64,000 nucleotides of DNA from Filomicrobium sp. Lineage in GTDB: Bacteria; Pseudomonadota; Alphaproteobacteria; Rhizobiales; Hyphomicrobiaceae. Made by a program: the position numbers and the translations under genes. Shown here piece after piece: positions 17,568-27,044 of this stretch. The notes below the pieces were generated by a model, which had not been told where the DNA came from, made no database searches, and saw only the letters and a program-made list of their open reading frames with translations. Position 1 is the first letter of the stretch; every line of letters begins with the position of its first letter. Location: positions 1,056,606 through 1,120,605 of the forward strand of contig CP051234.1 in assembly GCA_017792465.1 (NCBI GenBank), in the 5' to 3' direction.

Positions 17568-18043
17568 CGGCGTCGGCGACCGCCTAACCCGCGGTTTTGG
17601 CTGTGAATTTCGTTCACACCTGCGACACCCTCTAGAGATTAAATTTGCGCCTGAACCTGTTTCATTTAGGGCTCAATGGGCAAAAATTCTCGATCTAGAT
17701 CAAAGCAAGCTCGACATTTTTTGCTTGCGTTGCGCGTATAGAAGCGCTGAATTGCTTGATGAACGCCGTCCTATAAAGGTTGTCCGCTTGGCTTGTGGAG
17801 TTTTTCTACAGGACGTTCTTGAGCGGCATTGGACGATGATTTGAGGCTTGAACAGCCATTTGTTCCGTTTCCTCAACCCCGCAGAGGTAACGGAGCTGGT
17901 GGCCACCGGGGGGTCTTCCCCTGGATCGCGCTCCTGGCGGTGCCCTCTGCCAGGAGCGTTGCTTTTGGGATCTCGCGATCGTCAATCAAACGGTCGTTTC
18001 CGCGATGATCGGGCCGTTTGCAATGATCCCGCCGCGTCCGCTT
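17568..18043. other. Gene-free region holding a structured RNA candidate
   Basis: No protein gene is supported. A weak stem (accgc 17579-17583 with gcggt 17591-17595, then TTT) may end the MauG-like transcript. The right half holds the candidate RNA described separately, with possible -10 like boxes (tatagaa near 17739, ctataaa near 17771) upstream of it. Start points were not assigned. Confidence 0.5.
17842..17966 (+). ncRNA. Candidate structured non-coding RNA ending in a terminator hairpin
   Basis: Three nested or alternative structures are visible. A first hairpin ttgagg...cctcaa encloses gaaca...tgttc. Next, gcagagg (17881-17887) can pair with cctctgc (17944-17950) and ggagc (17892-17896) with gctcc (17930-17934), around an inner ccggggg/cccctgg hairpin. 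In competition with that, cgctcctggc (17929-17938) pairs perfectly with gccaggagcg (17949-17958), followed by ttgctttt, as a rho-independent terminator. No gene lies downstream on the plus strand, so it is not a simple leader. A 6S-like RNA of about 180-220 bases is possible but could not be confirmed by sequence. Confidence 0.42.
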
Positions 18044-18511
18044 TCAGTTGCCGGCAATTTTTTGAGGTGCGCTGCAGCGTTGGAGGTCAGCGGGTGCGCG
18101 CTTCCAAACGTAGGTTTCACTCAGCGCCTTGGTTCCCCAATACCCGACGACCTGCAGTTCGCCGGTTGGTAGCTTGGTCAATTCCACGTCGAACTTGTCG
18201 CCGAATTCGGGGTCGAGAATCCAGCCACCATCCCAGGTGTCTTTGCCGACCCGCGCGACGTTGCCGATGACCTCGAGACCGCAAGCTTCCGGCGGTGCTC
18301 CATCGCGTATCCAGACAACGTTTCCGCACAGCTTTCCATTGCATGGCAATATCTCGATTGCGCCGTCGCCGCGGTGATCGAGGAACACACCGAGCGATGC
18401 AGAGGCGCTCTCGGGCACGGCGTAAACCGTCTGGGCGTACATCAAGAAGGAGGACATTGCGGCTAAGGCGATGACGCCGACGGCTTTCGAAGAGGTGCGC
18501 ATGGATTTCAT
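18044..18511 (-). CDS. DUF2147 domain-containing secreted protein
   Basis: A 155-residue protein with a signal peptide ending near VYAVPES. The mature part matches the small beta-rich DUF2147 family: WIRDGAPPEACGLEVIG, DTWDGGWILDPEFGDKFDVE, LQVVGYWGTKALSETYVWKRA. The family is common in Gram-negative bacteria and of unknown function, probably periplasmic. A second ATG nine bases downstream (18502) has AGGA at a better distance, so the true start may be there. The fold-typical Asp/Gly-rich strand pattern is complete. Confidence 0.85.
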   Translation of the reverse strand: MKSMRTSSKAVGVIALAAMSSFLMYAQTVYAVPESASASLGVFLDHRGDGAIEILPCNGKLCGNVVWIRDGAPPEACGLEVIGNVARVGKDTWDGGWILDPEFGDKFDVELTKLPTGELQVVGYWGTKALSETYVWKRAPADLQRCSAPQKIAGN

Positions 18512-18672
18512 CCTGGCGGCAAAGGTTCGGTTCGGGTGCCCGAACAGGTTGCGCCAGAATGAGCGACTTCGCGGCGATTCGCACTAGGGGTTCGACGGCA
18601 AAATCCGGTCTTGATTGCAATTCTACTGAGGTGCGGCAAATGTGCTTCGATTGGCGTCGGCGAATCCAACGG

Positions 18673-18903
18673 CTAGCCGCAGATCAACGCTGCAATGGCC
18701 GATAAGTCGGCTAAAAGCGCATCGCCTCTGACGGCCGAGAGATAGAACCCGCCGGCGACGAGCAGCGTCAAAACGACAAACAGAATTCTGCGTACGGTCG
18801 CGGGCATACGGATTTGGCTGTCCGCATTCTCGATGCCGGGCGCACTCGTGGCCGATGAGCTCGCGTCTTTGAATTGTGCTGTCACGTCGATGGCCCTCGC
18901 CAT
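18673..18903 (-). CDS. Small single-pass membrane protein of unknown function
   Basis: A 76-residue protein with a polar N-terminal third and one clear membrane helix (ILFVVLTLLVAGGFYLSAV, about residues 40-58), ending LADLSAIAALICG. It starts 25 bases after the stop of the MFS transporter on the same strand, which supports co-transcription. No family was recognised. The ATG at 18903 is the only reasonable start. Existence is supported mainly by the compact, coherent hydrophobic pattern and the operon position. Confidence 0.5.
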   Translation of the reverse strand: MARAIDVTAQFKDASSSATSAPGIENADSQIRMPATVRRILFVVLTLLVAGGFYLSAVRGDALLADLSAIAALICG

Positions 18904-18928
18904 ACGGGTTACATCAGGTCAGTGCCGT

Positions 18929-20152
18929 CTATTCGGCCGGCTTTGCTCGCAAGCGGGACACAGGGCGTTCGTCAATCGGCCAATGCACGGCCGCAGCGAT
19001 TACTCCAAGCGCCAGCGAGATCCACCACATCACGTCATAGGATTGATAGCGGTCATAGATCGCTCCGCCAAGCCAGACGCCCAGGAACGAGCCCAGTTGA
19101 TGGGAAAAGAATACGATCCCATAAAGCATCGTCATCCATTTGGCGCCAAAGAACGTGGCCACCAGACTGGTCGTCAAAGGCACGGTCGAGAGCCACAATA
19201 GCCCCAACACGCCGCTCAAGGCGATAACGGTGAACGGCGTGATCGGCAAAACGAGAAAGCCAAGGAACACCAGCGCCCGGCCGAGATAAATGAGGCTCAG
19301 GCCATAGCGCTTGGAATAAAACCGGCCCCACTGTCCGGCGAGATACGTCCCGATCAAGTTGCCAAGCCCGACTATCATCAGCCCCCAGACGCCCACGTCC
19401 GGACTTAGTCCCTGGTCGGCGACGAAGGCGGGAAGGTGGGTGCCATAAAAGACGACGTGGAAGCCGCAAACGAAGAAGCCGGCGTTCAAGAGCCAGAAGC
19501 TTGGGTACTTAAAGGCCTCCGTGAGTGCGGCCGTCAACGATTGCGCCGGCTCGGAAGTGGTCGGATGCTCCGGGCGACCGCTGACGGGAATGGCCAACAC
19601 GAGGATCACCGCGGCGGTCGAGGCGAGCACCAAAAGGCTTTGTTGCCAGCCCAGATGTTCCAGCACCAAATGCGCATAAGGCAGGGCAAGCAGAATACCG
19701 ACGCCCGAGCCCATTCCGATCGAGGCAATCGCGGCGGAGCGCTCTTCTGGAGGCGCCACCCGGCCAACGGCTCCGACAACTGCATTGACGCCCGCGCCGG
19801 CAACGCCAAGGCCGAGGAAGACGCCGGAGACCAATAGATCCACGTCGCTCGATGCGTAGCGCATCAGGACGAGGCCGGTCATGGTCATCAGGGCTCCGAA
19901 GACCACTACGATCCCGGTGCCGTATTTATCTGAGATGGCGCCGGTAAATGGCGCAGCGATGCCCCAGACGATATTTGCCAGCGCGATGGCGAGCGCGAAG
20001 GCTTCGCGGCCAAGGCCAAGCGTCTCGGTGACCGGAACGAGATAAAGCCCCATGACCTGGCGCAGGCCCATACCGACGGCGGCAATCGAGGCAGCCGACA
20101 GAATGACGAGCCAAACGGGCCAGACCCGTGTGTGTTGAACGTGTTTGTCCAT
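18929..20152 (-). CDS. MFS transporter
   Basis: A 407-residue, 12-helix major facilitator superfamily protein. The A-motif-like loop GAISDKYGTGIVVV follows helix 2, and its counterpart YLAGQWGRFYSKRYG lies in the second half. GMGSGVGILLALPYAHLVLEH lies in helix 5. It resembles the oxalate/monocarboxylate-like MFS group (OFA/NarK-like), but the substrate cannot be named. The ATG at 20152 (MDKHVQH) gives a normal short cytoplasmic N-terminus and is preceded by GGGAAAC; the frame is open 13 codons further. The C-terminus ends after PVSRLRAKPAE, then the small membrane protein follows. Confidence 0.88.
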   Translation of the reverse strand: MDKHVQHTRVWPVWLVILSAASIAAVGMGLRQVMGLYLVPVTETLGLGREAFALAIALANIVWGIAAPFTGAISDKYGTGIVVVFGALMTMTGLVLMRYASSDVDLLVSGVFLGLGVAGAGVNAVVGAVGRVAPPEERSAAIASIGMGSGVGILLALPYAHLVLEHLGWQQSLLVLASTAAVILVLAIPVSGRPEHPTTSEPAQSLTAALTEAFKYPSFWLLNAGFFVCGFHVVFYGTHLPAFVADQGLSPDVGVWGLMIVGLGNLIGTYLAGQWGRFYSKRYGLSLIYLGRALVFLGFLVLPITPFTVIALSGVLGLLWLSTVPLTTSLVATFFGAKWMTMLYGIVFFSHQLGSFLGVWLGGAIYDRYQSYDVMWWISLALGVIAAAVHWPIDERPVSRLRAKPAE

Positions 20153-20252
20153 GTTTCCCAAACGGCTGGCGGTAACCATCTTGTTCAGCAACCGACGGAT
20201 GCGACATCCGTCGCGCTGTTGGCTGAACTGCTCTTAATCGCTAGCAGGATTT

Positions 20253-21251
20253 TCAAGCCCCGGCTATTGCGCCCAAATTCACATCCGCGCCAGCGAGATT
20301 ACAGTGTTGCACTTCGACGATCGGACCGTTGAGGGTTTGAAGGCCGTAGCCTGTCATCTTTAGTTGGCAGGACGGCAGACCGGCATCCATGATCTCGATC
20401 AGGTTGTAGCGACCCAACTGATCGGGGTGTTTGCGGTTCTTGATCATGCCGCCTGCCGCGATCCCGACGATTGGGATTGGCCGGTCTGGACCTTCGGCAG
20501 CTGCGAGGGTGTTGGTGTGGTTATGGCCGTGCAAAATCAGTTCGGCACCTGAGCGTTTCAAGACGCCGGCCAATGCCTGGCCATCGCGCAAGCCGCGCCG
20601 CCGGCTGGCCAGCGAGGCCAACGGGGGATGGTGGATCATGAGGACGCGGCATAGCCCGTCCTTGCCGGTTGCGCTTAACACCGTCTCAAGTCGATGCAGC
20701 TGCGCCTGTCCCAACTCACCGGCAGCGATGAATGGCGGCATCGGCAGGGATGAGTTCACTCCGATCAAGGCAATTTTGCCGAAGCGGCGGACATAGGGAA
20801 ACGCGCTACGGACATCAGCGCCGGCTGAGGGAAAGGCGTTGTCAGCGTCTGGAATTGTCAGTCCGTAGTCGTCGCTGCGCATATAGCCGATCCAGCGGGC
20901 GACGCCGGGATCACGGCGCAAGGGGACATAGATGTCGTGGTTGCCAGGAACGACGCTGACCAGGTCTTCTGGGCCCAGCGCCTCTAGCCATCGGGCCGCC
21001 GATTCCAGTTCGCTCGGCAGGCCGAAATTCACAAGGTCACCCGTGACCGCGATATGGTCGGGCGACCTTTTGCGCATATCGGCAACAAGCAGATCAACGG
21101 CGCTCGTATCAAAGCTGCGCTTGCGGCCGCTTTGCCAATTGATGTAGCCAAGCGAGCGCTTTACCGTCCAATGGCGCGGTGCAACAATGCCGCGCGTCGG
21201 CATGTGCAAATCCGAAAAATGGGCCAACGCAAATCGCGAGCTCGCCGTCAT
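20253..21251 (-). CDS. Calcineurin-like metallophosphoesterase
   Basis: A 332-residue cytoplasmic enzyme with the full metallophosphoesterase motif series: SDLH (13-16), GDLVNFG, GNHDIY, then MIHHPP and GHNHTN. It should be a di-metal phosphohydrolase or phosphodiesterase. The family includes cAMP and UDP-diacylglucosamine hydrolases, so the substrate is open; the layout is closest to the 3',5'-cyclic-nucleotide phosphodiesterase CpdA-like group. It lies 100 bases upstream of the MFS gene on the same strand. The start at 21251 (MTASSRFALAHFSDLH) places the first motif at the expected distance. Confidence 0.88.
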   Translation of the reverse strand: MTASSRFALAHFSDLHMPTRGIVAPRHWTVKRSLGYINWQSGRKRSFDTSAVDLLVADMRKRSPDHIAVTGDLVNFGLPSELESAARWLEALGPEDLVSVVPGNHDIYVPLRRDPGVARWIGYMRSDDYGLTIPDADNAFPSAGADVRSAFPYVRRFGKIALIGVNSSLPMPPFIAAGELGQAQLHRLETVLSATGKDGLCRVLMIHHPPLASLASRRRGLRDGQALAGVLKRSGAELILHGHNHTNTLAAAEGPDRPIPIVGIAAGGMIKNRKHPDQLGRYNLIEIMDAGLPSCQLKMTGYGLQTLNGPIVEVQHCNLAGADVNLGAIAGA

Positions 21252-21350
21252 AAAGTCAGGTCCTTGTTTGCCGGGTGCGAGCCGGCCTCAATCCTTGATC
21301 AATCGGAGCTGTCAGACTGCCCGAGCGGTCCCACGACATTGGAACGGATC

Positions 21351-21812
21351 ATGACGCCCAGCGGCCTCTTCACCAAAACCCTGCAGATTTACTGGCGCGC
21401 GACGCGTGCGCTGACGCTTGGGGCACAGGGATGCGTCATCACAGACAACAACCGCATCTTGTTGATCAAGCATACATATCGTCCCGGCTGGCATTTTCCA
21501 GGTGGCGGGGTAGAAAAGAACGAGACGATTAACAGCGCCTTGGAGCGGGAACTGAGAGAAGAAGCCAATGTCGAGCTGACGGCAGAACCGGACCTTTTCG
21601 GGATTTATGCCAATCACGAGGCTTTCCCAGGCGACCACATCGCGCTCTTCACGGTTAGAGGCTGGCAGCAGCCGGAACCGCCCAAGCCCAACCGGGAGAT
21701 TTCCGCGCATGGCTTTTTCGCGATCGATGAATTACCTGATGACATCAATCCTCCAACTGCGGCGCGGATTGAGGAAATCATGAACGGCAAACCGACCTCG
21801 CTGGCGTGGTAA
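21351..21812 (+). CDS. Nudix hydrolase
   Basis: A 153-residue protein with a Nudix box: GGVEKNE, then REL-REEA with the usual final Gly replaced by Asn (REEANVEL). All catalytic Glu positions are kept. The lead-in strand LLIKHTYRPGWHFPGG is typical of this family, which hydrolyses nucleoside diphosphates linked to another moiety. The substrate is not predictable. The ATG at 21351 has GGAACGG 10 bases upstream; the longer frame from 21054 overlaps the divergent phosphoesterase gene and was not used. The next gene begins 4 bases after its stop. Confidence 0.88.
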   Translation: MTPSGLFTKTLQIYWRATRALTLGAQGCVITDNNRILLIKHTYRPGWHFPGGGVEKNETINSALERELREEANVELTAEPDLFGIYANHEAFPGDHIALFTVRGWQQPEPPKPNREISAHGFFAIDELPDDINPPTAARIEEIMNGKPTSLAW

Positions 21813-21815
21813 ACA

Positions 21816-22367
21816 TTGAACTTGGAGCACTCTTCTCTGACAACGTCTCAATCACCTGCCGCGGCAGTTCCAATCAGCGGAGCCACGATCCGATCCGCGA
21901 CCCAGAGTGACCTTGCCGCCATTCACGCCCTTCACGAACGCGCGCTCGGTCCGGGCCGGTATGCGTTAACTGCTTACCGGGTTCGTGAAGGCACGCCTGC
22001 CGTTTCACCCTACTGCAACGTCGCGATGCTTGAGGGCAGGTTGGTGGGGGCGATCCGGTTTACGCCAATTCTGATCGGCGGTAAGGCCGGCGCTGTGCTG
22101 CTCGGGCCGCTGGCCGTCGAGCCGCGCCATGCCAATACCGGGATCGGCCGTTTGCTGGTTGACGCAGGTGTCAAGGCGGCGGCGGCCGATGGCGGCCGGC
22201 TCGTCGTGCTGGTGGGGGACGTCAACTACTACAAGCGCTTTGGCTTCGCGCCGGTGCCGATCGGTCAGCTCTTGATGCCCGGCCCGGTCAATCCGGCGCG
22301 CATCATGGCGTTGGAAATCGTCCCCGGAGCGCTTGGCGAGTTCAGCGGCGTTATCGAGGCCGCTTGA
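21816..22367 (+). CDS. GNAT-family N-acetyltransferase
   Basis: A 183-residue GCN5-related acetyltransferase. The acetyl-CoA motif A region reads LGPLAVEPRHANTGIGRLLVDAG, with the Q/R-x-x-G-x-G/A-like pattern as ANTGIGRLL, then VVLVGDVNYYKRFGFAPV, typical of the YhbS-like group. The start used is TTG at 21816, right after the Nudix gene; no ATG occurs before the middle of the domain, so the true start is uncertain. The tight spacing indicates an operon with the Nudix hydrolase. Confidence 0.83.
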   Translation: MNLEHSSLTTSQSPAAAVPISGATIRSATQSDLAAIHALHERALGPGRYALTAYRVREGTPAVSPYCNVAMLEGRLVGAIRFTPILIGGKAGAVLLGPLAVEPRHANTGIGRLLVDAGVKAAAADGGRLVVLVGDVNYYKRFGFAPVPIGQLLMPGPVNPARIMALEIVPGALGEFSGVIEAA

Positions 22368-22369
22368 GC

Positions 22370-22789
22370 TTACCGGCCGAACCACCACGGCAGCTGATAA
22401 TCACGCTCGTCATACTTCAGCGCCTTGAGGCAACTTTTTCGGTTGTTGAGGTAGTTGCCGGAATATTCGTGCCAGTCCAATGCGACCTGGTTTGCCTTGG
22501 CGCTCCAATAACTGCCGGCGACCATCATCGACAGCGTGCGGGCGGCCACGCGGCATGGCTCGTATTCAGCGCTGACAATTGCATCGGACGACAGGCTCCA
22601 GAGGCTATCGCTGAGCGCCAGCACGTCGTTGGAAACATTGTTTGAGGAATAATCTCTGAGTGCCTCGGTCTCGTATGTCTTGAGCTGGTTCCAGAACATG
22701 CGACCGATGATTTCGTTGGCCCCGGCTATCTGCGGCAGCAGACAAACGAGGCCAAGGACACAGCAGGTGGTGGCTAAGGCTTGCTTCAT
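22370..22789 (-). CDS. Small secreted protein of unknown function
   Basis: A 139-residue protein with a signal peptide (ATTCCVLGLVCLLPQIAGA, cleavage near AGA/NEI). The mature part is helical and rich in aromatic residues. It holds two Cys (EPCRVAARTL and RKSCLKALK) that could form a disulfide, and ends QLPWWFGR. No family was recognised. The ATG at 22789 places the signal peptide at the N-terminus; the frame is open 19 codons further with unsuitable charged residues. It is convergent with the GNAT gene, 2 bases apart. Confidence 0.6.
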   Translation of the reverse strand: MKQALATTCCVLGLVCLLPQIAGANEIIGRMFWNQLKTYETEALRDYSSNNVSNDVLALSDSLWSLSSDAIVSAEYEPCRVAARTLSMMVAGSYWSAKANQVALDWHEYSGNYLNNRKSCLKALKYDERDYQLPWWFGR

Positions 22790-23205
22790 CCGAGCTCGAT
22801 CCTTTCGACAAGCGGCTTCTTGTCGGGCTCGGAAGGAGCTGAACATTCACTTTTTACGATGCGGACTTCGTCGTCGTTGCAGCCTTTTCCTAACCCGGCA
22901 TTGCGCTGTCTTCAGGTTTCGAACCGGTTCTGAGTTGCATTGGCTCCAGTTTCAATTCGGCGCGAATCGTCTGCGACAGCGCGTTTGCTGCGACAGAGTA
23001 GCGCTGTCATTAAAGTGTCATCAAGCGTTGAGTGCGCGGACAATTAAAATTGTTCGAACTGCGTTGTAGAAACGACGGTCAGCGCTGGGCGGTCGAAAAG
23101 CCCAGTTTGCGCTGATGGTGACGTTGCCGGGAGGGAGTCCGGCGCCGAGCAGGTGGGAGGCCGAGCGGGCCGAAAGACCGGCCCGGCCGCGTATCACTTG
23201 CAGGA
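22790..23205. other. Intergenic region downstream of purA
   Basis: A 416-base stretch without a supportable gene. It contains small stems: ctgggc/gcccag (23085-23105) and gggccg/cggccc (23167-23184). The latter, 22 bases past the purA stop, may help end its transcript but has no T-run on the minus strand. Promoter elements of the secreted-protein gene are expected near 22800-22900. Confidence 0.45.
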
Positions 23206-24498
23206 TCAATCGTCGAAAGGATCGTGCATCAGGATCGTGTCGTCGCGCTCCGGTGAGGTCGATAGCAGCGTGACCGGGCACTCAATCAGCTCTTCGATAT
23301 GGCGCACGTATTTGACCGCCTGAGCTGGCAGGTCGGCCCATTTGCGCGCGCCACAGGTTGATTGCGACCAGCCTTCGAAGGTTTCCCAGATCGGCTTGAT
23401 GCGGGACTGCGAATTCTGACCGGCCGGCAGGCGATCGATACGTTCGCCGTCGAGTTCGTAGCCGACGCAGACTTTGATTTCCTTGAAGCCGTCGAGAACG
23501 TCGAGCTTTGTGAGCGCGATGCCATCGATGCCGGCAACCTTGATTATCTGGCGCGCGAGTACGGCATCGAACCAGCCGCAGCGCCGCTGGCGACCCGTGA
23601 CGGTGCCGAACTCGTGGCCGCGCTCGCCCAGCCGCTGGCCGATCTCATCGGTGAGTTCGGTCGGGAAAGGGCCGGAGCCGACGCGGGTCGTGTAAGCCTT
23701 GGCGATGCCGAGCACGTAACCAACCACGCGCGGTCCGACGCCGGAGCCAGTCGAAGCCTGGGCGGCGATCGTGTTGGAGGACGTCACGAACGGGTAGGTG
23801 CCGTGGTCGATATCAAGGAGCGCGCCTTGGGCGCCTTCAAACAGAATTCGCTTGCCGGAGCGCCGCGCCTTGTCGAGCATCTCCCAGACGACTTCCATGT
23901 GCGGGATGATATCGCCGCGCACTTCCTGGAGCGCGTCCATCAGTTCGCCTTGGGAGAATTCCGGCTTGCCGAGACCGCGGCGCAGGGCGTTGTGATGGAC
24001 AAGAATACGCTCGACCTTGGGGCCCAGCGTTTCAAGGTTCGCCAGATCGTTGAGACGGATGGCGCGGCGACCGACCTTGTCTTCATAGGCCGGGCCGATG
24101 CCGCGACCGGTCGTGCCGATTTTTCCGCCGCCGGCGGCTTCTTCGCGCCAGACGTCGAGTTCGCGGTGCAATGGCAGGATGAGCGTCGCGTTCTCGGCAA
24201 TGCGCAGGTTTTCAGGCGTGATTTCGACGCCCTGATCCTTGAGGGTTGCGATTTCTTTGCGCAGCGCCCAAGGGTCGATGACGACGCCGTTGCCGATGAC
24301 GCCGATCTTGCCTTCGCGCACGACGCCGGACGGCAGGAGCGAGAGTTTATAGGTCTTGTTGCCGATGACGAGCGTGTGACCGGCGTTATGTCCGCCCTGG
24401 AAGCGCACGACGATATCGGCGCGCTCCGACAGCCAGTCCACGATCTTGCCTTTTCCCTCGTCGCCCCATTGGGCGCCGACTACCACGACGTTCGTCAT
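23206..24498 (-). CDS. purA: Adenylosuccinate synthetase
   Basis: PurA joins IMP and aspartate using GTP, the first step from IMP to AMP. The 430-residue length is standard. Motifs: [18 protein letters not shown] at the N-terminus (P-loop), [51 protein letters not shown], and the C-terminal GPERDDTI-like [10 protein letters not shown]. The ATG at 24498 was chosen to begin at [16 protein letters not shown], the family N-terminus; the frame is open 20 codons further. No other purine gene is adjacent. Confidence 0.97.
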   Translation of the reverse strand: MTNVVVVGAQWGDEGKGKIVDWLSERADIVVRFQGGHNAGHTLVIGNKTYKLSLLPSGVVREGKIGVIGNGVVIDPWALRKEIATLKDQGVEITPENLRIAENATLILPLHRELDVWREEAAGGGKIGTTGRGIGPAYEDKVGRRAIRLNDLANLETLGPKVERILVHHNALRRGLGKPEFSQGELMDALQEVRGDIIPHMEVVWEMLDKARRSGKRILFEGAQGALLDIDHGTYPFVTSSNTIAAQASTGSGVGPRVVGYVLGIAKAYTTRVGSGPFPTELTDEIGQRLGERGHEFGTVTGRQRRCGWFDAVLARQIIKVAGIDGIALTKLDVLDGFKEIKVCVGYELDGERIDRLPAGQNSQSRIKPIWETFEGWSQSTCGARKWADLPAQAVKYVRHIEELIECPVTLLSTSPERDDTILMHDPFDD

Positions 24499-24721
24499 CT
24501 TCGACCTTTCGACAGGCGCTGCATCAGCCCCATGCGCTGAGCCAGTTGTTTTCGGCAAAGCAATCGCACGAGACAGCCCGGCGCACTACCCTCAACGCGC
24601 GGCTTTGTCAAAAAAATGCATCAAATCAGCGTTCGATCGGTCGGCATCGTTAAACTTTGGGCGGCCCGGGAGCGGCCAAGGCGGGCCAATCGCGGCGTTT
24701 TGGCTTCCGGTGCGTCAGGCC

Positions 24722-25087
24722 TCAGGATTGCTTGGCGGTCTGGCGGTTGCCGCGGACGCTGGTGAGCGCCAGGAAAATGCCGATCAGGCCGACGACGACG
24801 TTTGCCAGATCAAGGCCCAGTTTGAAGAGTTCGAGGCGGTCCTGCTGTTGATTGCGCTGGCGCCAGGCGGTGCGCCGGTCGGCCCGGTCGCCGCGCGAAT
24901 AGGTTCTGACCGATGGGGCGGAGCGCTCGGTGTCCGATCTTGAAGCGTCCTTGCGTACATTCATCCTTTCCAGCGCCCAATCGTAGCGGCGCGTCGCTGA
25001 CGGATCGCTCGCCAGACGGAAATAAAAGCCGCCTGCGGCTACCGCAAAAACCAATACACCCATCAGGAAAACTAAAGATCTACTCAT
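24722..25087 (-). CDS. Small two-helix membrane protein of unknown function
   Basis: A 121-residue protein with an N-terminal membrane helix (SLVFLMGVLVFAVAAGGFYF) and a second near the C-terminus (DLANVVVGLIGIFLALTSV). Between them lies a very Arg/Asp/Gln-rich soluble loop (residues about 45-88) that may be helical. No family was recognised. The ATG at 25087 starts directly at the first helix; upstream codons in the same frame look non-coding. It stands alone between purA and the DUF4139 gene. Confidence 0.55.
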   Translation of the reverse strand: MSRSLVFLMGVLVFAVAAGGFYFRLASDPSATRRYDWALERMNVRKDASRSDTERSAPSVRTYSRGDRADRRTAWRQRNQQQDRLELFKLGLDLANVVVGLIGIFLALTSVRGNRQTAKQS

Positions 25088-25240
25088 CGCATGCCTCTTG
25101 CAATGTTTGTCGCCGTCAACTGCGGCGCCGAACTTCAATTTCGTTGCGCACCACTTCTTAAGTGCCAAATGTGGAGATGGCGCGCCGGATTGCGGTCGCG
25201 CCATCTCAATTCTTACCTGTCGTAAAATGAATGGAAGCTG

Positions 25241-26953
25241 TCAGCGGTTCTGATAGGTGATCTTCCTGTCGGACGGCCACTTCACGACATAGCCGAAGTC
25301 GATGACCTTTTCGGTCTCAGGCTGGAGCGTGAAGTCCCAAGCCAGAAGGCCGCGCTTATCTTCGACATCCTTTTTTGTCGGCTGCGAACTTCCCGTCAGC
25401 GCGACGGTAATTTTTTCGTCACGCGGCACCGGCATCTGATCGAGGATCGTCACGTCAATTTTCTGCTTGTGCAGGTTGTTGACGGTGATCTTGTAGTTGC
25501 GATCATCGGTGGCATTCGTCGAGATCAAACCGGTCTCGCCGCGCTTTTCCTGGACGACGGCATACTTGATGCGCACCAGATCATCCGAGCCGAAGCCCAA
25601 TTCATGCTCTTCGTTGGCAATCAGAGGCAAGCGGCCTTTGCCAACGAACGATCCGTCGCGGAACAATGACACTGCGCCCGGCAACAACGGCGGGGCGTCG
25701 GCGGCCAGTTTGAAGATCGTGTAGAGATAGGCGGTCGCCTCACGTTTGGGGACAGCTTTGATGCGCAGCTTGGCGACGATGTCGTCGTTTGTGACATGCA
25801 CGGTTTTGCGCTCGCCGGTCGAAGGGATGTCGGTCAATCCGGGAACAGCGAAGATGGCCTGGAAGGGCGCCATTTCGACGGCAGCCATCACGGGCTTTGC
25901 CGGGGCTGGAGCTGCGCGCAACCTGGCGGCGCCAATGCGGTCTTTCTTCTGCGACATTAGCCCATCGGCCGGCGCCTCTTCGGCTGCTGGCGCTGCATCG
26001 TAGGCCATCCGGCGGCTTACCGAGACTACTGGCTTGGGTTTTTCAAAGTCGACGATCAATGGACGCAACGTCGGCGCGGAAGAGCCTGCTGTCGGTCGCG
26101 TCGTCGAAAGCTTGATGGCGATCTTCTTCCAGTCTTCGCCAGTGCGCTGGGAAATCGCTGCGCGTCGTACCAACCTCAAATTCGGCGCATCGCCCTTGGC
26201 GTTGGAATCGAGACGGGCTTCATAAGACGGGATCCAGGAGGCCGAGCGCACCTGATAGGTGACGGTCAGCTTGGCTTCGAGGTCTTTGTCCGCGGTGACG
26301 TGAACTTTGACCTCGGTGCGCTCGACGCGCTTGGGGGCCAGTTCGTTCAATTTGCGTTGCAGGTCGGCGATCTTGCGATCGGTGTCGCGGATGGCGACGT
26401 TGGCTGAAACGATGCTTTCGTTGACGTCGTTGATGCCGGTCGAAATGAGGCCCAACAGTTCGTTCCAATTGGGCGAAGCAGCGCTGCCCGCGCCATCGCG
26501 TCCGGGCGGAACGTTGGGGAGATTGGAGAGGTTCTTGATGAGCGCGCGACGGGTTTCGGAGGCTTCGATACGGCCTTCCAGCAAACGCCGCTGATCCTGC
26601 AGCGTTTCGATTTCTGCTTCGATGCGCTTGCGCTCGCTGCCGTCGTCATCGCTGCCGCTTTGGGGTACGAACAAGCGGCGCTGATCGACCGAGCCGATGC
26701 TCAATAGACCGTTTGACTCGCCGTCGATGCGGATCGAACCTGAAACGGTTTCGGCGGGAAGGTCTGGGAAGATCACCGTCGTTTCGCCGGCACTCAGATT
26801 GACGGTGGCGTTGCGCCTCACTTCCGCGCCCGACGGGAAGACGGTGACGGCGCCAATGGTCGAACTTGCTTTTTGATCGGCCGCGGCGGCGATGGTTGTC
26901 GAGGACGCGCTCAACATGCACGCCAGCCCCAGGATCAGGGAAATCCCTCTCAT
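25241..26953 (-). CDS. DUF4139 (mucoidy inhibitor MuiA-type) secreted protein
   Basis: A 570-residue secreted protein. The signal peptide (ISLILGLACMLSAS) is followed by the DUF4140 N-terminal domain (AVTVFPSGAEVRRNATVNL) and a coiled coil (about residues 105-205). The DUF4139 beta-rich C-terminal domain follows (VTYQVRSASWIPSYEARLD; DFTLQPETEKVIDFGYVVKW). Proteins with this layout include MuiA and many uncharacterised secreted proteins. The function is unknown; an envelope or surface role is inferred. A Pro/Ala-rich insert with PAPAKPVMAA sits in the middle. It lies downstream of the serC-serA terminator and is probably transcribed on its own. Confidence 0.85.
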   Translation of the reverse strand: MRGISLILGLACMLSASSTTIAAAADQKASSTIGAVTVFPSGAEVRRNATVNLSAGETTVIFPDLPAETVSGSIRIDGESNGLLSIGSVDQRRLFVPQSGSDDDGSERKRIEAEIETLQDQRRLLEGRIEASETRRALIKNLSNLPNVPPGRDGAGSAASPNWNELLGLISTGINDVNESIVSANVAIRDTDRKIADLQRKLNELAPKRVERTEVKVHVTADKDLEAKLTVTYQVRSASWIPSYEARLDSNAKGDAPNLRLVRRAAISQRTGEDWKKIAIKLSTTRPTAGSSAPTLRPLIVDFEKPKPVVSVSRRMAYDAAPAAEEAPADGLMSQKKDRIGAARLRAAPAPAKPVMAAVEMAPFQAIFAVPGLTDIPSTGERKTVHVTNDDIVAKLRIKAVPKREATAYLYTIFKLAADAPPLLPGAVSLFRDGSFVGKGRLPLIANEEHELGFGSDDLVRIKYAVVQEKRGETGLISTNATDDRNYKITVNNLHKQKIDVTILDQMPVPRDEKITVALTGSSQPTKKDVEDKRGLLAWDFTLQPETEKVIDFGYVVKWPSDRKITYQNR

Positions 26954-27044
26954 AAATTGGCCTTTCTATTTCGGTCGTAGCGACAAGAGACCTTTGCAGC
27001 GAGGCATCACAGGTCAGCTGACAACCCGTCGCTTTTATGGCCAT

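Noticed and set aside
23362-24540. Long plus-strand frame (392 codons) opposite purA
   Set aside because: purA motifs on the minus strand are unambiguous; the opposite frame is a GC-rich shadow.
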